Assembly (NCBI GenBank): GCA_012513425.1
Contig: JAAZCF010000197.1
Location: 1 to 6,721, forward strand
Direction of reading: 5' to 3'
Length of the DNA stretch: 6,721 nucleotides
Source: Bacteroidales bacterium
GTDB lineage: Bacteria; Bacteroidota; Bacteroidia; Bacteroidales; UBA932
Position numbers and translations under genes: made by a program. Positions 6,133 through 6,721 of the stretch are shown one piece after another (position 1 is the stretch's first letter; each line of letters opens with the position of its first letter). The notes below the pieces were generated by a model that did no database searches, was not told where the DNA came from, and worked only from the letters and a program-made list of their open reading frames with translations.

Positions 6133-6721
6133 ATGATTTCAGTAAAAGCAGATCACCTGAACATGTCGTATGGCAGTGTACAAGCTCTGCATGACTTGAG
6201 TTTTGAGGTCAATAAAGGGGAAATTTATTGCATTATTGGCCCTGACGGAGCCGGCAAAACCTCGCTTTTCCGTATCCTCACAACTCTTTTGTTGGCAGAC
6301 AGCGGCACCGCAAGAGTTGAGGGTTTGGATGTTGTGAAAGATTATAAGCATATTCGCAATATCATTGGCTACATGCCAGGGCGATTTTCACTTTATCAAG
6401 ACTTGAGCGTTGAGGAAAATCTGGAGTTCTTCGCCACAATATTCAATACTACAATAAAAGAAAATTCTTATTTGGTTGAAGATATATACAAGCAGATCGA
6501 ACCCTTCAAAACACGTCGTGCAGGCAATCTATCAGGTGGCATGAAGCAAAAATTGGCATTGTGTTGTGCGTTGATTCACAAGCCCTGTGTGCTGTTTCTC
6601 GATGAGCCTACTACAGGTGTGGACCCTGTGTCTCGTAAAGAATTTTGGGATATGCTTAAAAAACTTAAGGCAGAAGGGATAACCATAATAGTGTCAACAC
6701 CATATATGGATGAGGCTACAC
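6133..6721 (+). CDS. ABC exporter ATP-binding protein, 3' part missing at window edge
   Basis: The frame runs from the ATG at 6133 to the right edge with no stop: 196 codons, most of one nucleotide-binding domain. Visible motifs are Walker A GPDGAGKTS (36-44, K42), signature LSGGMKQK (133-140), Walker B VLFLDEP (153-159) with catalytic E158, and D-loop GVDP (162-165). The Q-loop position reads GYMPG (79-83), with Gly83 where Gln is expected. The H-loop reads STPYMDEA (188-195), with Pro190 where His is expected. The domain belongs to the ABC-2/drug exporter class (CcmA-like; YbhF-like GPDGAGKT). It follows the adaptor gene by 13 bp and completes the cytoplasmic side of the efflux system. Comparison with YbhGFSR suggests that a second ATPase domain or gene and two ABC-2 permeases follow. 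The exported substrate is unknown. Confidence 0.93.
   Translation, partial: MISVKADHLNMSYGSVQALHDLSFEVNKGEIYCIIGPDGAGKTSLFRILTTLLLADSGTARVEGLDVVKDYKHIRNIIGYMPGRFSLYQDLSVEENLEFFATIFNTTIKENSYLVEDIYKQIEPFKTRRAGNLSGGMKQKLALCCALIHKPCVLFLDEPTTGVDPVSRKEFWDMLKKLKAEGITIIVSTPYMDEAT

Overview
The window looks like chromosomal DNA of a Bacteroidota member, probably a Bacteroidales. It is AT-rich. Ahead of the tRNA gene there is a textbook Bacteroidetes-type promoter (TTG, 20 bp, TACATTTG), gene starts lack well-placed Shine-Dalgarno sequences, and the protein families fit that phylum. Genus and species cannot be read from the sequence alone.

Layout. (1) 1-787, minus strand: the first 262 codons of a galactokinase (galK), whose C-terminal part lies beyond the left edge. 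(2) 788-884: a short bidirectional promoter region serving galK on the left and a tRNA on the right. (3) 885-957, plus strand: tRNA-Gly with anticodon CCC. (4) 960-2925, minus strand: a two-gene overlapping lipid operon. The first gene is a CDP-alcohol phosphatidyltransferase. The second is an unusual fusion of a GtrA-type four-helix membrane domain to a lysophospholipid-acyltransferase domain. (5) 2926-3323: a 398-bp non-coding divergent region, rich in palindromes on its right side, including a 30-bp inverted repeat ending 9 bp before the next gene. (6) 3324-6721, plus strand: a tightly packed operon of a TetR-family regulator, a TolC-like outer membrane channel, a lipoprotein HlyD/YbhG-like periplasmic adaptor, and an ABC ATPase cut by the right edge.

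How the genes work together. The right half is a tripartite ABC exporter resembling the enterobacterial CecR-YbhGFSR arrangement. The regulator is the first gene of the operon and probably represses it through the 30-bp operator until a toxic ligand binds. The permease genes, and probably a second ATPase, should lie just past the right edge. The ATPase seen here lacks the usual Q-loop glutamine and H-loop histidine, which suggests a non-catalytic or weakly catalytic partner in an asymmetric transporter. The left-centre operon probably makes or remodels a membrane phospholipid: one enzyme transfers a phosphatidyl-type group to an alcohol, and the other combines acyl transfer with a possible lipid-carrier or flippase domain. 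The actual lipid product is unknown.

No mobile element, CRISPR array or prophage was seen. The most unusual items are the GtrA-acyltransferase fusion coupled to the phosphatidyltransferase, and the degenerate ABC ATPase.
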